Part shown: piece after piece, positions 17,494-25,657 of the stretch
Layout: the number at the start of each line of letters is the position of its first letter
Numbering within the stretch: the first letter of the stretch is position 1
Origin: Gallintestinimicrobium propionicum
Lineage (GTDB): Bacteria; Bacillota; Clostridia; Lachnospirales; Lachnospiraceae
Length of the DNA stretch: 64,000 nucleotides
Direction of reading: 5' to 3'
Assembly: GCF_025567525.1 (NCBI RefSeq)
Contig: NZ_JAOQJY010000001.1
Span: 310,001-374,000, forward strand
Notes under the pieces: model-generated
What the model was told of the DNA's origin: nothing
Database searches by the model: none
The model's input: only the letters and a program-made list of their open reading frames with translations
Translations under genes and position numbers: made by a program

Positions 17494-18252
17494 ATGTATA
17501 AAATGAAGTCAGACATCAATTTTTCACTCACACATGAAATGTTGGAAAATGCAGAAAATGAACGGATACATACATCTTATGCACAGGAAAAGGCAATTCT
17601 CGAATGTGTTTCAAACGGAGATATTCATGCATTGGAGAATACCTATTATTCACTCCCAACAACTGTTTACGGAAAGATGACCTCTTCCAATTCCAAATTA
17701 AAATTACTTTTTTATGCAAGTATTGCTAATACAACTTTAGTTACCAGATATGCCATCGAAGGAGGACTTAATGAGGAAACTGCTTTTTCCTTAAGTGATG
17801 TATATATACGAAAAATGGAACAATGTACCGATGTTGACGCTTTAATGAAATTAAATGAACAGATGGCTATTGAATTTACGCTTCGTGTTGCTGAGGCAAA
17901 AAAGACGCCAAAAAACTACTATTCACCAGCTATTTCTCGCGTCATTGATTATATCTATCATGGAAAAAATAAAACTTTAACCTTAAATCAACTGGCATCT
18001 TTAGTTAATTTAACACCTAAATATCTGTCTGCCCTGTTCCATAAAGAAACCGGACAGACGCTTACTGTTTTTATCCATAAAGTTCTTATCGAAAAGGCAA
18101 AAAATTTGCTGGCACATTCTGACTACAGTCTGGGCGAAATCAGTACTTACTTGAATTTTTCATCTCAAAGTTATTTTATTTCTATTTTTAAGCGATACAC
18201 TGGTATAACCCCTGGACAATATCGTAAACTGCACCGCCAGATTAGTTGGTAA
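17494..18252 (+). CDS. AraC-family transcriptional regulator (YesN-like)
   Basis: 252 residues. The N-terminal part is helical with no recognisable cupin motif. The C-terminal 100 residues carry the two helix-turn-helix motifs (LTLNQLASLVNLTPKYLSALF, then SSQSYFISIFKRYTGITPGQYRK), the AraC signature. RBS GAAGGAA precedes ATG 17494. Divergent from the GH3/GPH operon, with tandem 14-bp repeats in between, so it most likely activates beta-glucoside use. It shares this arrangement with the two AraC/GH29 pairs in the window but not the sensor domain. Confidence 0.9.
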   Translation: MYKMKSDINFSLTHEMLENAENERIHTSYAQEKAILECVSNGDIHALENTYYSLPTTVYGKMTSSNSKLKLLFYASIANTTLVTRYAIEGGLNEETAFSLSDVYIRKMEQCTDVDALMKLNEQMAIEFTLRVAEAKKTPKNYYSPAISRVIDYIYHGKNKTLTLNQLASLVNLTPKYLSALFHKETGQTLTVFIHKVLIEKAKNLLAHSDYSLGEISTYLNFSSQSYFISIFKRYTGITPGQYRKLHRQISW

Positions 18253-18356
18253 AGTAAAGAATAAAATAAGAATATTGATGATTAAACGTTACTATCGCCA
18301 GAACTTTTCTCATCTTGGAGATAAAAGAAAGCTACCAGTTTTTATTTATTTAATGT

Positions 18357-18917
18357 TGTACTAGTCTCAGGCCTGCTACTTTCTTCCATCCTCTAACTTA
18401 TCATTTTCTTCTTGTTCTTGAATATATTTTCTTACCGTTTCTTCATTCACATTACCTACTGTAGAAACAAAATATCCTCTTGCCCAAAAATGTCTGTCTC
18501 CCCATTTTGTCCGATACTCAGGATGTCTGTCAAACAACATCAATGTACTTTTTCCTTTTAGATATGACATAAATTCAGAAACACACATCTTTGGTGGAAT
18601 AGCCACATACATATGTACGTGGTCTACACACACCTTTCCATCAATAAGTTGCACCTGCTTCATCTCACACAATTTTTTTATGATTTCCACTAAATCCTTT
18701 TTCGTTTCTCCATACATTATTTTTCTTCGAAACTTTGGAATAAAAACAATATGATATGTGCAGTTCCATCGTGTATGTGTTATACTTTGAGTATCCATTT
18801 TGGATATCTCCTATGCTTTTGATATGGCCTGCGAAACCAATATCATTATAGCATAAGAGTTTTTTAATACTCTAGGTAACGCTCCGGCTTTGCCTCGGCC
18901 CCCATTTCAAATGGGGG
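18357..18917 (-). mobile_element. IS200-type insertion sequence (boundaries approximate)
   Basis: Contains one Y1 transposase gene and end structures of the IS200/IS605 type rather than inverted terminal repeats. Near the right end are two hairpins: AGAGT...ATACTCT (18857-18873) and CCCCCATTTCAAATGGGGG (18899-18917). No tnpB gene is present. The left boundary is placed by the end of recognisable element-like sequence and is uncertain. Confidence 0.6.
18376..18798 (-). CDS. tnpA: IS200/IS605 family Y1 transposase TnpA
   Basis: 140 residues, the normal length for a single-domain HUH transposase. YHIVFIPKFRRK lies near residue 15, the HUH motif His60-Val-His62 is present, and the likely catalytic Tyr125 sits in VRKYIQEQE. 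It cuts and joins single-stranded DNA at subterminal hairpins. The frame is complete and all catalytic residues are present, so the element may be active. It has inserted downstream of the AraC gene without breaking a recognisable gene. Confidence 0.93.
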   Translation of the reverse strand: MDTQSITHTRWNCTYHIVFIPKFRRKIMYGETKKDLVEIIKKLCEMKQVQLIDGKVCVDHVHMYVAIPPKMCVSEFMSYLKGKSTLMLFDRHPEYRTKWGDRHFWARGYFVSTVGNVNEETVRKYIQEQEENDKLEDGRK

Positions 18918-18985
18918 ATATAGATATTATTCATTATATTATCAGAACCTGTATCATCTGTCCGTAAATATCTCACACTATATGT

Positions 18986-19429
18986 TTACATATTCTTAGA
19001 CACAACGAAACCAATGATTCCCACTAAACATCCGCAAATCACAAAAGCAATCCCTATTATTTTCTGGATCGTCGATACAGACGTCTGATTTTCTGCCGGA
19101 ACATATATCATATGTGGATTCTCCGGATTATAATATAAGATTGTCTGCTGCCCTGTTTGAACAAAATTTTTTCCTGTTCCAATCACACTCTTTTGTACTA
19201 CCCGTTCGCCATTTACATAAAATTCGTATGCGGGATACCATGTGTAATTATAGGTATCCACATTTCTCTTGTAGACTTCTTCCACATCCACAACTGTCGC
19301 AGTCGTCTTCTCCACGCAGTCTTTCTTCGACTTACTAATCCTGCGATCCACACCTTTTGCACATACAAACAATATGGCAGCTATGATCCAGAACAGACAT
19401 GAGACGCCTATTACAATCGCAATAATCAT
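18986..19429 (-). CDS. DUF3592-type membrane protein
   Basis: 147 residues with two membrane helices, one at the N-terminus (about 3-24) and one at the C-terminus (about 122-143). A beta-rich middle carries WYPAYEFYVNGERV and ILYYNPENPHMIYVP, the DUF3592 pattern. Function unknown; these proteins are common in multi-gene families in Clostridia. Starts 4 bases after the stop of the broken lipoprotein-like gene at 19433, so it belongs to the same transcript as the membrane-protein cluster up to 20855. Confidence 0.75.
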   Translation of the reverse strand: MIIAIVIGVSCLFWIIAAILFVCAKGVDRRISKSKKDCVEKTTATVVDVEEVYKRNVDTYNYTWYPAYEFYVNGERVVQKSVIGTGKNFVQTGQQTILYYNPENPHMIYVPAENQTSVSTIQKIIGIAFVICGCLVGIIGFVVSKNM

Positions 19430-19432
19430 TTT

Positions 19433-19643
19433 CTATTTCTCCATCATTGTATACTCTATTTTTTTAGGAACAACCTTCCCATCAACCACTTTTACTTCGT
19501 CTAATGGAGCCAGCACATTCTCTTTAAAATCGTACTCCACATAATGTTGTCTCGCTCCTCCCATCCCACGCATCGGCATAGGTCTCTATTCCGCAATCAC
19601 ACACTAGTATGAACAGTGCCAGAATCAGGCACAAACCTTTCAT
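19433..19643 (-). pseudogene. Small lipoprotein-like gene with frameshift
   Basis: ATG 19643 opens a signal-peptide-like start (MKGLCLILALFILVCDCG) whose frame ends early. A second frame then continues as GGARQHYVEYDFKENVL and VDGKVVPKKIEYTMMEK, stopping at 19433, just before the DUF3592 start at 19429. The total length of 211 bases is not a multiple of three, which fits a single-base indel. The tight spacing to both neighbours indicates that it was a real cistron of about 70 residues. Confidence 0.5.
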
Positions 19644-19649
19644 TAACTT

Positions 19650-20105
19650 TTACATTTCGTAGATTTCCTCGCTTTCCCCTATATAATCAGCCAGATAATG
19701 AGTCACAAACATTTTCACATGTCTAAAAGTAACACAAGATTCCAGCGCATAGAACGGTAATACTTCCAGTAACAGCAACGCACAAAACCATGCCAGCCCC
19801 AGCCATATCGACTGTCTGAACAAATATAAAATAAACAAATCTATAATCAAAAGTGTTACCCAGATAATTTTATCAGATAAAGAACACCTTCGCTGCACGG
19901 TCATCTTTTTCCCATCAAAAGAAAAATCCCAATATGACGTTACCCTGCCTGATGAGAAACGAATCACCGGCATGCCTTGCTTGAACTGAAGCGTTATCAT
20001 GCCATGTTCCTTATCCTGCAGATACTCCTGTCTATGTTTACTCATATAGGTCAGTCGATCGATAACCGCCTCTTTTCTATCTTTAAGGAAATACATCTTT
20101 TTCAT
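19650..20105 (-). CDS. Membrane protein of unknown function
   Basis: 151 residues. A basic, soluble N-terminal half includes FSFDGKKMTVQRRCSLSDK. Two hydrophobic helices follow (about 82-98 and 103-122), then a short C-terminal tail ending in GESEEIYEM. GGAG precedes the ATG at 20105 by 9 bases; an in-frame GTG lies one codon earlier. It is flanked closely on both sides by small genes on the same strand. No family recognised. The cluster context (DUF3592 proteins) suggests envelope proteins of unknown role. Confidence 0.55.
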   Translation of the reverse strand: MKKMYFLKDRKEAVIDRLTYMSKHRQEYLQDKEHGMITLQFKQGMPVIRFSSGRVTSYWDFSFDGKKMTVQRRCSLSDKIIWVTLLIIDLFILYLFRQSIWLGLAWFCALLLLEVLPFYALESCVTFRHVKMFVTHYLADYIGESEEIYEM

Positions 20106-20109
20106 CACA

Positions 20110-20262
20110 TTATGCTCCTGTATTTAAAAATAACGAGCGGAATCTCCGTTCATCATCTTCGTATCCTCTGCAGACAATTTCGCCGATATCTCCGTGGTTA
20201 AACATAATCGCCAGATCTTTTTTTATATTTCCCTTCCGAGAGATCATATAAGAAAATCTCAT
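20110..20262 (-). CDS. Small hypothetical protein coupled to upstream gene
   Basis: 50 residues, starting MRFSYMISRKGN and ending RSLFLNTGA. Its ATG (20262-20260) overlaps the TGA of the upstream gene (20261-20259) in an ATGA arrangement, and its stop lies 5 bases before the next start at 20105. This spacing is the main evidence that it is real. Composition is basic in the first half and acidic in the middle (CRGYEDDERR). No family recognised. Confidence 0.45.
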   Translation of the reverse strand: MRFSYMISRKGNIKKDLAIMFNHGDIGEIVCRGYEDDERRFRSLFLNTGA

Positions 20263-20855
20263 TTAGAATGCGATCTACGTTTTGTAATCAATACACTTGA
20301 TGCTACTACCCCAGAAAATGCAATGGATACATCAGCAATCATTCCCTACTTCCATATAAATCGTGTCATTGTTATCGTGTCACCAATTTCTCTTTTCTTA
20401 TAGTCTTCTTCTGAAAGGAAACACGTACTCTCATATCCCGAATGTACATCCCTTCCAAATATTGGGTAAAACCGCTTCGTATCCCGGATATTTTCAGCGC
20501 CATAAGACTCCGTCTCAATCACTGGTTGCTTTTGCACAAGTACAACATCATGCTGTAACACCTGCTTTTTTCTCAGTTGTCTTATATTTGCATTCTCTGT
20601 CAGAACGCATGCTCCAGCTATAAATATTACTATAACATAATACAGACAAACAAAGATATCACTCCCATCAAAATTGAAAAAAGTGCTGACAACCATACCT
20701 ATGAGCAATGCCACAAATGCTATCAAAACCCACCTGTTCCTCTTTTTTCTCCGTGCCCTAAGCTCCACGGCTGCATCCTCATCATTGATTTGTCGAAATG
20801 TGAATCCCTACTCATCTTCTGCCGTATAAACAACTTTTGTGTGATCTAAAACCAT
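20259..20855 (-). pseudogene. DUF3592-like membrane protein with two in-frame TAG codons
   Basis: A 199-codon frame runs from ATG 20855 (GGAG 6 bases upstream) to TGA 20259 and is interrupted only by TAG at codon 16 (20808-20810) and codon 170 (20346-20348). Read through, the product has an N-terminal soluble part, two hydrophobic helices (WVLIAFVALLIGMVV, IFVCLYYVIVIFIAGACVL), a beta-rich part with FYPIFGRDVHSGYES, and a last helix (IAFSGVVASSVLI) ending RRSHSK. The frame is unbroken and the next gene is coupled to its final TGA, so sequence on both sides of each TAG is coding. Nonsense decay is the simplest reading. Amber readthrough is not excluded. Confidence 0.55.
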
Positions 20856-20891
20856 ACCTTACTCCATTCTACACGATTATTTTTCACCTGT

Positions 20892-21393
20892 TTAGATACT
20901 TAAATTTCCAGCTGCAATAGCCATTATACTTGAGACTCTGTACTTATCATCTAACAGGCTAATTAATTCATGCCTTTGATTATCTGTCAGATTTAGCGAC
21001 TGTACAAAAGTGATTAATGCAAAATCCGCTACCTGCTTACTGTTAGCATCTGTCTGAATAACAAGTGAATCAATCAATAGCGAGATAGACGAAAATATAT
21101 CCTTACAGCAAAATCCAATCATCGACAACGGTAGCACTCTCATCCCTCGTTGCACAAAAACATTCAACGAAACATTACCATTTTCTTTATTGATACTGCC
21201 GTACAAAATCCAAAGATGTCATACCGCAGTACTCAATATATCCAAACAAGTGCTTATTTAAACCACTACGATGCTCAGTCATATCAATTCGTAGCCTGTC
21301 TAATTTCGCAAGATGCCTAAATCTTCTACAGACCTTTATCATTGTAAGATCTATACCAAGCTCAGCAGCCTCCTTCTCCGAAATCTCTCTCAT
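20892..21393 (-). pseudogene. Hypothetical protein gene split by a frameshift
   Basis: Two frames join near 21190. The first (start 21393) gives KEAAELGIDLTMIKVCRRF and GLNKHLFGYIEYCGMTSLDF. The second continues YGSINKENGNVSLN, then a moderately hydrophobic helical region and DNQRHELISLLDDKYRV, stopping at 20892. The junction falls inside a continuous-looking protein, so a one-base indel in a gene of about 165 codons is likely. No domain recognised and no membrane segment is clear. Confidence 0.45.
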
Positions 21394-21455
21394 ACCTGAG
21401 GCATCATCAGAATGTGTGAGCAGGTAGCTGCCTCTGGCAACATACTTATCCTTTA

Positions 21456-21568
21456 TTCTGCTTGACTACTTTTCATCTGGTATATAAATCAGGGGCAAGG
21501 GTTTCCACGGAGTGGTGCATGCACCCTTGCGGCTGATTTATATACCGGATATCCTAGCCCAAGCAGAA
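21456..21568. ncRNA. Large three-tier inverted repeat upstream of the Abi_2-like gene, candidate structured RNA
   Basis: Outer arms TTCTGCTTG/CAAGCAGAA (21456-21464 and 21560-21568). Middle arms form an 18-bp stem, ATCTGGTATATAAATCAG (21475-21492) with CTGATTTATATACCGGAT (21533-21550), with one wobble. The inner stem is GCAAGGGT/ACCCTTGC, closed by the small hairpin CCAC-GGA-GTGG. It is symmetrical enough to fold on either strand. There is no coding frame across it. It ends 140 bases before the Abi_2-like start. It could be a regulatory or antitoxin RNA, a DNA-level operator, or a MITE-like insertion. Confidence 0.45.
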
Positions 21569-21707
21569 GAAGGAAGACCATTCATCCGTTTCCCATGACA
21601 GTTGAACCTTTATGTCGGAACACTTTAGCATTATCATTGCCATCATGTTATCTATGTTAGTATAGCACTTCAATGACACAAAACTAAAGTCTCTTTTATA
21701 TGGAAAA

Positions 21708-22439
21708 ATGATGTTTATTGAAACTGCCCTTAAAAATATTGCATTAAACACAATTATGACAGAAATAGATTCAAGCAGTGTCTATGATATGTATGATAAA
21801 GCAATCAGCAGTTACAAAAATGCTCCGGCTGGAACTCGCGAAGATATAAAAAAGAAATACCAAAATAACAAACTGAATCTTCAAGGTTCCATACAAAATG
21901 CCATAGCCGCTGCATACCGCAAAGAGAACCCTAAAATCACCCATTTTTATAATAATGTCAACTATAATGAGGTTCCAATTTGGGCAATTTTCGAAATTCT
22001 TACTATGGGCGATTTTGGTTATCTACTTTCCTGTCTGACTATTGATATGCGTGAAAAAGTATCCCGTTCAATCGGCATAAATCTATCCAGTGATACCTAT
22101 CGGGAATTGCTTTATAAATATGTATATGCCTTAAAGGATCTGAGAAATGCTATTGCCCATAATGATGTAGTATACGATACCCGTTTCAAAAAAATGGATC
22201 CATCCAGACCAATGAAGCAGTGTCTGATTTTAGAAATGGGAATGCCTTACATAAATTTCAAAACTATTGGTGACTATATTATTCTCATTTGTTATTACTT
22301 GAAATTACTGAAAGTTTCTAAAACTGAGATTAAATCATTTATTCGAGAATTTGAAAAGATCACACGAGAATACGAAGCATCCGTAAACCCGAATGTTTCA
22401 GCTATTACGATCTGCCACAGAATGGACATTGATTTTTGA
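21708..22439 (+). CDS. Abi_2 (AbiD/AbiF-like) abortive-infection protein, possibly N-terminally truncated
   Basis: 243 residues. The Abi_2 pattern is visible as MMFIETALKN at the start, then YNEVPIWAIFEILTMGDFGYL, and the HEPN-like motif LRNAIAHNDVVYDTRF near residue 145. Family members are predicted RNases acting in phage defence. Known relatives usually have 60-80 more N-terminal residues. Reading further upstream in the same frame gives LSMLV-TAG-HFNDTKLKSLLYGK, which fits the family just before the present start, so an amber codon near 21677 appears to have cut the gene. The shortened frame keeps the HEPN motif. No good RBS is seen before 21708. Divergent from the small pseudogene at 20892. 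Confidence 0.65.
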   Translation: MMFIETALKNIALNTIMTEIDSSSVYDMYDKAISSYKNAPAGTREDIKKKYQNNKLNLQGSIQNAIAAAYRKENPKITHFYNNVNYNEVPIWAIFEILTMGDFGYLLSCLTIDMREKVSRSIGINLSSDTYRELLYKYVYALKDLRNAIAHNDVVYDTRFKKMDPSRPMKQCLILEMGMPYINFKTIGDYIILICYYLKLLKVSKTEIKSFIREFEKITREYEASVNPNVSAITICHRMDIDF

Positions 22440-22466
22440 TTACAATTATGATTAACCTATTATAAG

Positions 22467-22583
22467 TTATGCCACTTCAATTTTTGCAAATATCATCCAA
22501 TCTGCAATACATGAAATTAAAATAACTATTCCTAAAAATGCAGGTACTCCTGCAAATTGTTCTAAATAATTGAATGAATTCAA
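22467..22583 (-). CDS. Small membrane peptide downstream of CPBP gene
   Basis: TTG 22583 to TAA 22467 reads 38 residues with one clear hydrophobic helix (FLGIVILISCIADWMIF). It begins 3 bases after the stop of the CPBP protease gene. The last codons of that gene contain AAGGAG, which is too far for an ideal RBS. It may be a short cistron or the surviving C-terminus of a larger membrane protein. Confidence 0.3.
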   Translation of the reverse strand: MNSFNYLEQFAGVPAFLGIVILISCIADWMIFAKIEVA

Positions 22584-22585
22584 TA

Positions 22586-23611
22586 TTATGCTTTTTTCTC
22601 CTTAAATGACTTCAGAAAGATCACCCATCCATAGATCAGCAGATTCATTACCAGTGCCACAGGAATAGCTCCCCAGTGGATTTGCTGATTCTGAAGTACA
22701 TCCGCAGAGTACGTTCCTGAAAAAACTACCACCATATTATTATTCAGAAAATGAATAATTATCGGAACCCAGATATTCTGGGTTTTCATATAAGTATATG
22801 CCATAAAAATCCCCAGTGAAATACAGGTAACAAACTGGCTTGCCAGAGCCGCCAGCCCCATATCCGGCGTAGTGTAATAGAAGAAGTCTATTGGCAGATG
22901 CCATACAGCCCACACACAGCCCAAAAGGATTACGCCGCCTTTTAGTCCAAATTTTTTCTGAAGAAGAGGCTGAAGATAATATCTCCATCCGTATTCTTCT
23001 CCAAAGAATGCCACTACTGACAGGAAAAAGTTTACCAAAACAGTAAAAAATATGATCCAGGTAGTAGGATTTGCCATTATTTTGCCAAATTCAGAAAGCT
23101 GGCCGCTCAGAGCACAGGCAATCACAAATCTGAGAAGATATAATCCAATAAACAACAGGATCATACGAATAGATATATTCCAATGTTCGCTGTTCAGTCC
23201 ATAGGATCTGCGCTTTTCTTTACCGGATTGCAGAAGAAGAATCCAGAAAATAACGCTGCCACCTATTATAACGTACTCCATGATCGTTGCCCACTGAGAA
23301 TATGGCATGCTCATCAGATCTCTATTTTGGGGAGCCAGAACAGAAGCCGCCGTGCAGACAACCAGCACCGCCGTGAGAGCTACAAAGAATATGTAAAAAG
23401 CCGTTGGAAGATTTTTATCTCCTTTTTTGGTAATTAAATAAGCCATCATCACACCTGCTGCTGGATACAGCATCTGCGAATTTGGAAAAGCGCTGAGATC
23501 AAGACCTTTTCCATAGCTATACCACATCAGAAGTCCCATTACATATGTGATTCCGTATGCTATAATCACATAGATCAATAGCTGTTTTTTCTCTGTTTGC
23601 ATAAATTTCAT
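22586..23611 (-). CDS. CPBP-family intramembrane protease (CAAX/ABI type)
   Basis: 341 residues with about 8 membrane helices. Catalytic motif 1 is FFGEEYGWRYYL (the EExxxR type) near residue 202 and motif 2 is WAVWHLPIDFF. A third conserved His lies in the late segment IIIHFLNNN. Members cleave within or near the membrane, and in Firmicutes they are often linked to bacteriocin immunity. AAGGAGGAA precedes the ATG at 23611. It follows the small membrane protein at 23640 on the same strand, 28 bases apart. A second, different CPBP protein is encoded beyond the IS110 element at 25658. Confidence 0.9.
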   Translation of the reverse strand: MKFMQTEKKQLLIYVIIAYGITYVMGLLMWYSYGKGLDLSAFPNSQMLYPAAGVMMAYLITKKGDKNLPTAFYIFFVALTAVLVVCTAASVLAPQNRDLMSMPYSQWATIMEYVIIGGSVIFWILLLQSGKEKRRSYGLNSEHWNISIRMILLFIGLYLLRFVIACALSGQLSEFGKIMANPTTWIIFFTVLVNFFLSVVAFFGEEYGWRYYLQPLLQKKFGLKGGVILLGCVWAVWHLPIDFFYYTTPDMGLAALASQFVTCISLGIFMAYTYMKTQNIWVPIIIHFLNNNMVVVFSGTYSADVLQNQQIHWGAIPVALVMNLLIYGWVIFLKSFKEKKA

Positions 23612-23639
23612 AATTTCCTCCTTGCAACTTCAAAGTTAT

Positions 23640-23957
23640 TTACTTCTCTTCATACTTTTTAACGATAACTAAACTATAAGCAGCCATAATTACAATTGTT
23701 TCCACCATCACACCAATAACCGACAACAGAACGTATGGTGTATTTTGACCATCTAACAGCGGAATTCCTAATATAACAAAAATGATTCCATAGATTATAA
23801 ACAATAGTCCGCTCGCACGATTGTAACCTTTAACATCTTTTACTTTTATTGTTTCGGTATTAGCCCAGAATCCAACGGGATTCTTAGAAAACATATCTTT
23901 TATTCCTAATCCAATTATAAACACTCCCAAAAGTGACCATATAACAAACCCAATCAT
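23640..23957 (-). CDS. Small three-helix membrane protein, unknown function
   Basis: 105 residues from the start at 23957, chosen because AAGGAGAAAC lies just before that ATG; the longer in-frame start at 24017 has no RBS. Hydrophobic helices lie at about 2-18, 48-66 and 73-94. Between the first two is the polar loop KNPVGFWANTETIKVKDVKGYNRAS. The WANTETIKVKDVKGYN pattern recalls small clostridial integral proteins near SdpI or DUF3784 types, but I cannot assign one firmly. Probably co-transcribed with the CPBP gene. Confidence 0.6.
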   Translation of the reverse strand: MIGFVIWSLLGVFIIGLGIKDMFSKNPVGFWANTETIKVKDVKGYNRASGLLFIIYGIIFVILGIPLLDGQNTPYVLLSVIGVMVETIVIMAAYSLVIVKKYEEK

Positions 23958-24062
23958 ATTGTTTCTCCTTACAAACCGCATTAAAACCATAATGAGACAC
24001 ATTCTTGTATTTCCCAAAATCGAAATTTACTAATTCTACAAATTCCGATTCTTAATATATGA

Positions 24063-24230
24063 GTAGAGGCTTTTACAGTCTCTGCTCTTTCTTTATGATG
24101 AAGGTGATTGGTCTGACGTAATTTCCGATTGGGACACCACGCCCGAAGTTAAATGTGTCAGCCCGCCTTCATTGTTCTACATTCGATTCAGCAAGTTGGG
24201 AAAGATTGCTTCTCCCGTTTAACGAAAGAA
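24063..24230 (+). ncRNA. Probable IS110 bridge RNA
   Basis: Three elements lie upstream of the transposase. A 5' stem-loop is formed by GTAGAG (24063-24068) and CTCTGC (24080-24085). A large stem with internal loop has GAAGGTG/CGCCTTC (24100-24106 and 24164-24170), CTGAC/GTCAG (24113-24117 and 24157-24161), and GGG/CCC inside. A second stem with an open loop is closed by GGGA/TCCC (24198-24201 and 24213-24216). IS110 elements are known to encode such an RNA in the left end, with one loop reading the target and one the donor. The order and size here (about 170 bases) match. Guide sequences were not verified. Confidence 0.55.
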
Positions 24231-24293
24231 TATGAGTGAACCTTGAAGAGCTGGATCCAATCATAAATCACTTACGAAAGGAGCGTCTTTCTT

Positions 24294-25487
24294 ATGATTG
24301 CTGTTGGTATCGATGTTTCAAAATCCAAGAGCACCGTTGCCATTCTCAATGGAGATGGCAGCATCCGTGCCAAACCTTTTGATGTCCACCATGTCGCTGA
24401 TGAGCTGCAGGCATTGGTAGATTACATCAAGAGGACTTCAGAGCCTCCAACCATCCTTATGGAGCCCACCAGCCACTACCACTATCCACTCCTGAAAGCC
24501 TTCACGGAGGCGGAACTCCCAGTCTGTCTGATCAATCCATACCAGATGAAGAAGTATGGCGATACCGAACTCAGAAAGGCGAAAACGGACAAACGTGATT
24601 CTCTGCGAATCGCTCAGTATGCCCTTGAGAAGTCCTATTCGCTGATTCCTTACACTCCTCAGGACCAGAAGTATGAAGATCTCCGTTTTCTGTCCAGGCA
24701 ATACAGTCAGAGGATATCAACCCTAACTGTTGCCAAAGTTCAGCTGCTCAGCCTTCTGGATGAAACAATGCCCGGCATTACGACCATTCTTCCTCTTAAA
24801 AGCAGGGATCCCGACAACTGTGTGCTTCTGCGTTTCATTAAGCGTTTCAAGTCTTTCGATGTAATCCGTAAGATGGGCAAGACACGTTTCCTGGACAGCT
24901 ATCAAGTCCTAGTCAAAAAGACCAAGGATCGTTTTGCCGGTTCTAAGGGACTGGCTATCTATGAGCTGGTCCTTAACAGTGTTACCACCCGTGGAGAAAA
25001 CCCCTTATCCGCAATGACTCAGGATCAATGTGTTGATCTCGTATCCACATCTCAGAAAGCTGCCGATGAGATCAATCTTCAAATGCGGATCATAGCAGAG
25101 ACCATGCCGGAGTACAAAGTGCTTCGTTCTATGGCCGGCGTGTGGGACCGACTGGGACCGATCATTCTTGGAGAAATCGGTGACATTCGCCGTTTTCACA
25201 GTGGCAAAGCACTCAATGCTTATGCCGGCAATGATGCTCCGCCATATCAGTCCGGACAATTCGAGAGCCGGAATCGTCACATCTCCAAACGTGGCAACCC
25301 GGCTCTCAGAAAAGCTTGTTTTGAGGTAATGCAGGCTCTCAAACTGACAAAACCTCAGGACGATCCTGTTTACCTTTTTCTGCTCAAAAAGGAACAGGAA
25401 GGGAAACCATACAACGTAGCCAAAATGGCTGCCGTCAATAAGTTTCTGCGGATCTACTACGCTCATGCAATGGAGTTGTACAAGTAA
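24294..25487 (+). CDS. IS110-family transposase (DEDD/Tnp20 recombinase)
   Basis: 397 residues. The RuvC-like N-terminal domain (DEDD_Tnp_IS110) starts MIAVGIDVSKSKS with catalytic Asp7 and has the conserved MEPTSHYHYP and KTDKRDS segments. The C-terminal Tnp20 domain carries MAGVWDRLGPIILGEIGDI, then the presumed nucleophilic serine in SGQFESRNRHISKRGNPALR. Full length with all motifs, so probably functional. GGAG precedes the ATG. It catalyses RNA-guided recombination without terminal repeats. It is the only complete IS110 in the window. Confidence 0.95.
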   Translation: MIAVGIDVSKSKSTVAILNGDGSIRAKPFDVHHVADELQALVDYIKRTSEPPTILMEPTSHYHYPLLKAFTEAELPVCLINPYQMKKYGDTELRKAKTDKRDSLRIAQYALEKSYSLIPYTPQDQKYEDLRFLSRQYSQRISTLTVAKVQLLSLLDETMPGITTILPLKSRDPDNCVLLRFIKRFKSFDVIRKMGKTRFLDSYQVLVKKTKDRFAGSKGLAIYELVLNSVTTRGENPLSAMTQDQCVDLVSTSQKAADEINLQMRIIAETMPEYKVLRSMAGVWDRLGPIILGEIGDIRRFHSGKALNAYAGNDAPPYQSGQFESRNRHISKRGNPALRKACFEVMQALKLTKPQDDPVYLFLLKKEQEGKPYNVAKMAAVNKFLRIYYAHAMELYK

Positions 25488-25657
25488 ATCTGTCCGCTTT
25501 CATTATAGCTGTTAACTGCCGGCCTGCAACAGCAGGTCTTATTAAGGTTACTCTCTTTTTTGTTCTCAAGGTTCTCGAAATCTTCAAAAATCTGCTTGAC
25601 AAACATTAGCAAGATTTGACAAGTACCTTATAGCTTCATATTTTCAAACCTATTATA

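Larger units (their letters stand above)
24055..25530 (+). mobile_element. IS110-family insertion sequence (ends approximate)
   Basis: One transposase gene flanked by about 235 bases of structured non-coding DNA on the left and a short non-coding stretch on the right. No terminal inverted repeats, as expected for IS110. The left non-coding part fits a bridge-RNA region. The right end probably lies shortly after 25490. The exact core dinucleotide cannot be set without a second copy or an empty site. Confidence 0.7.
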
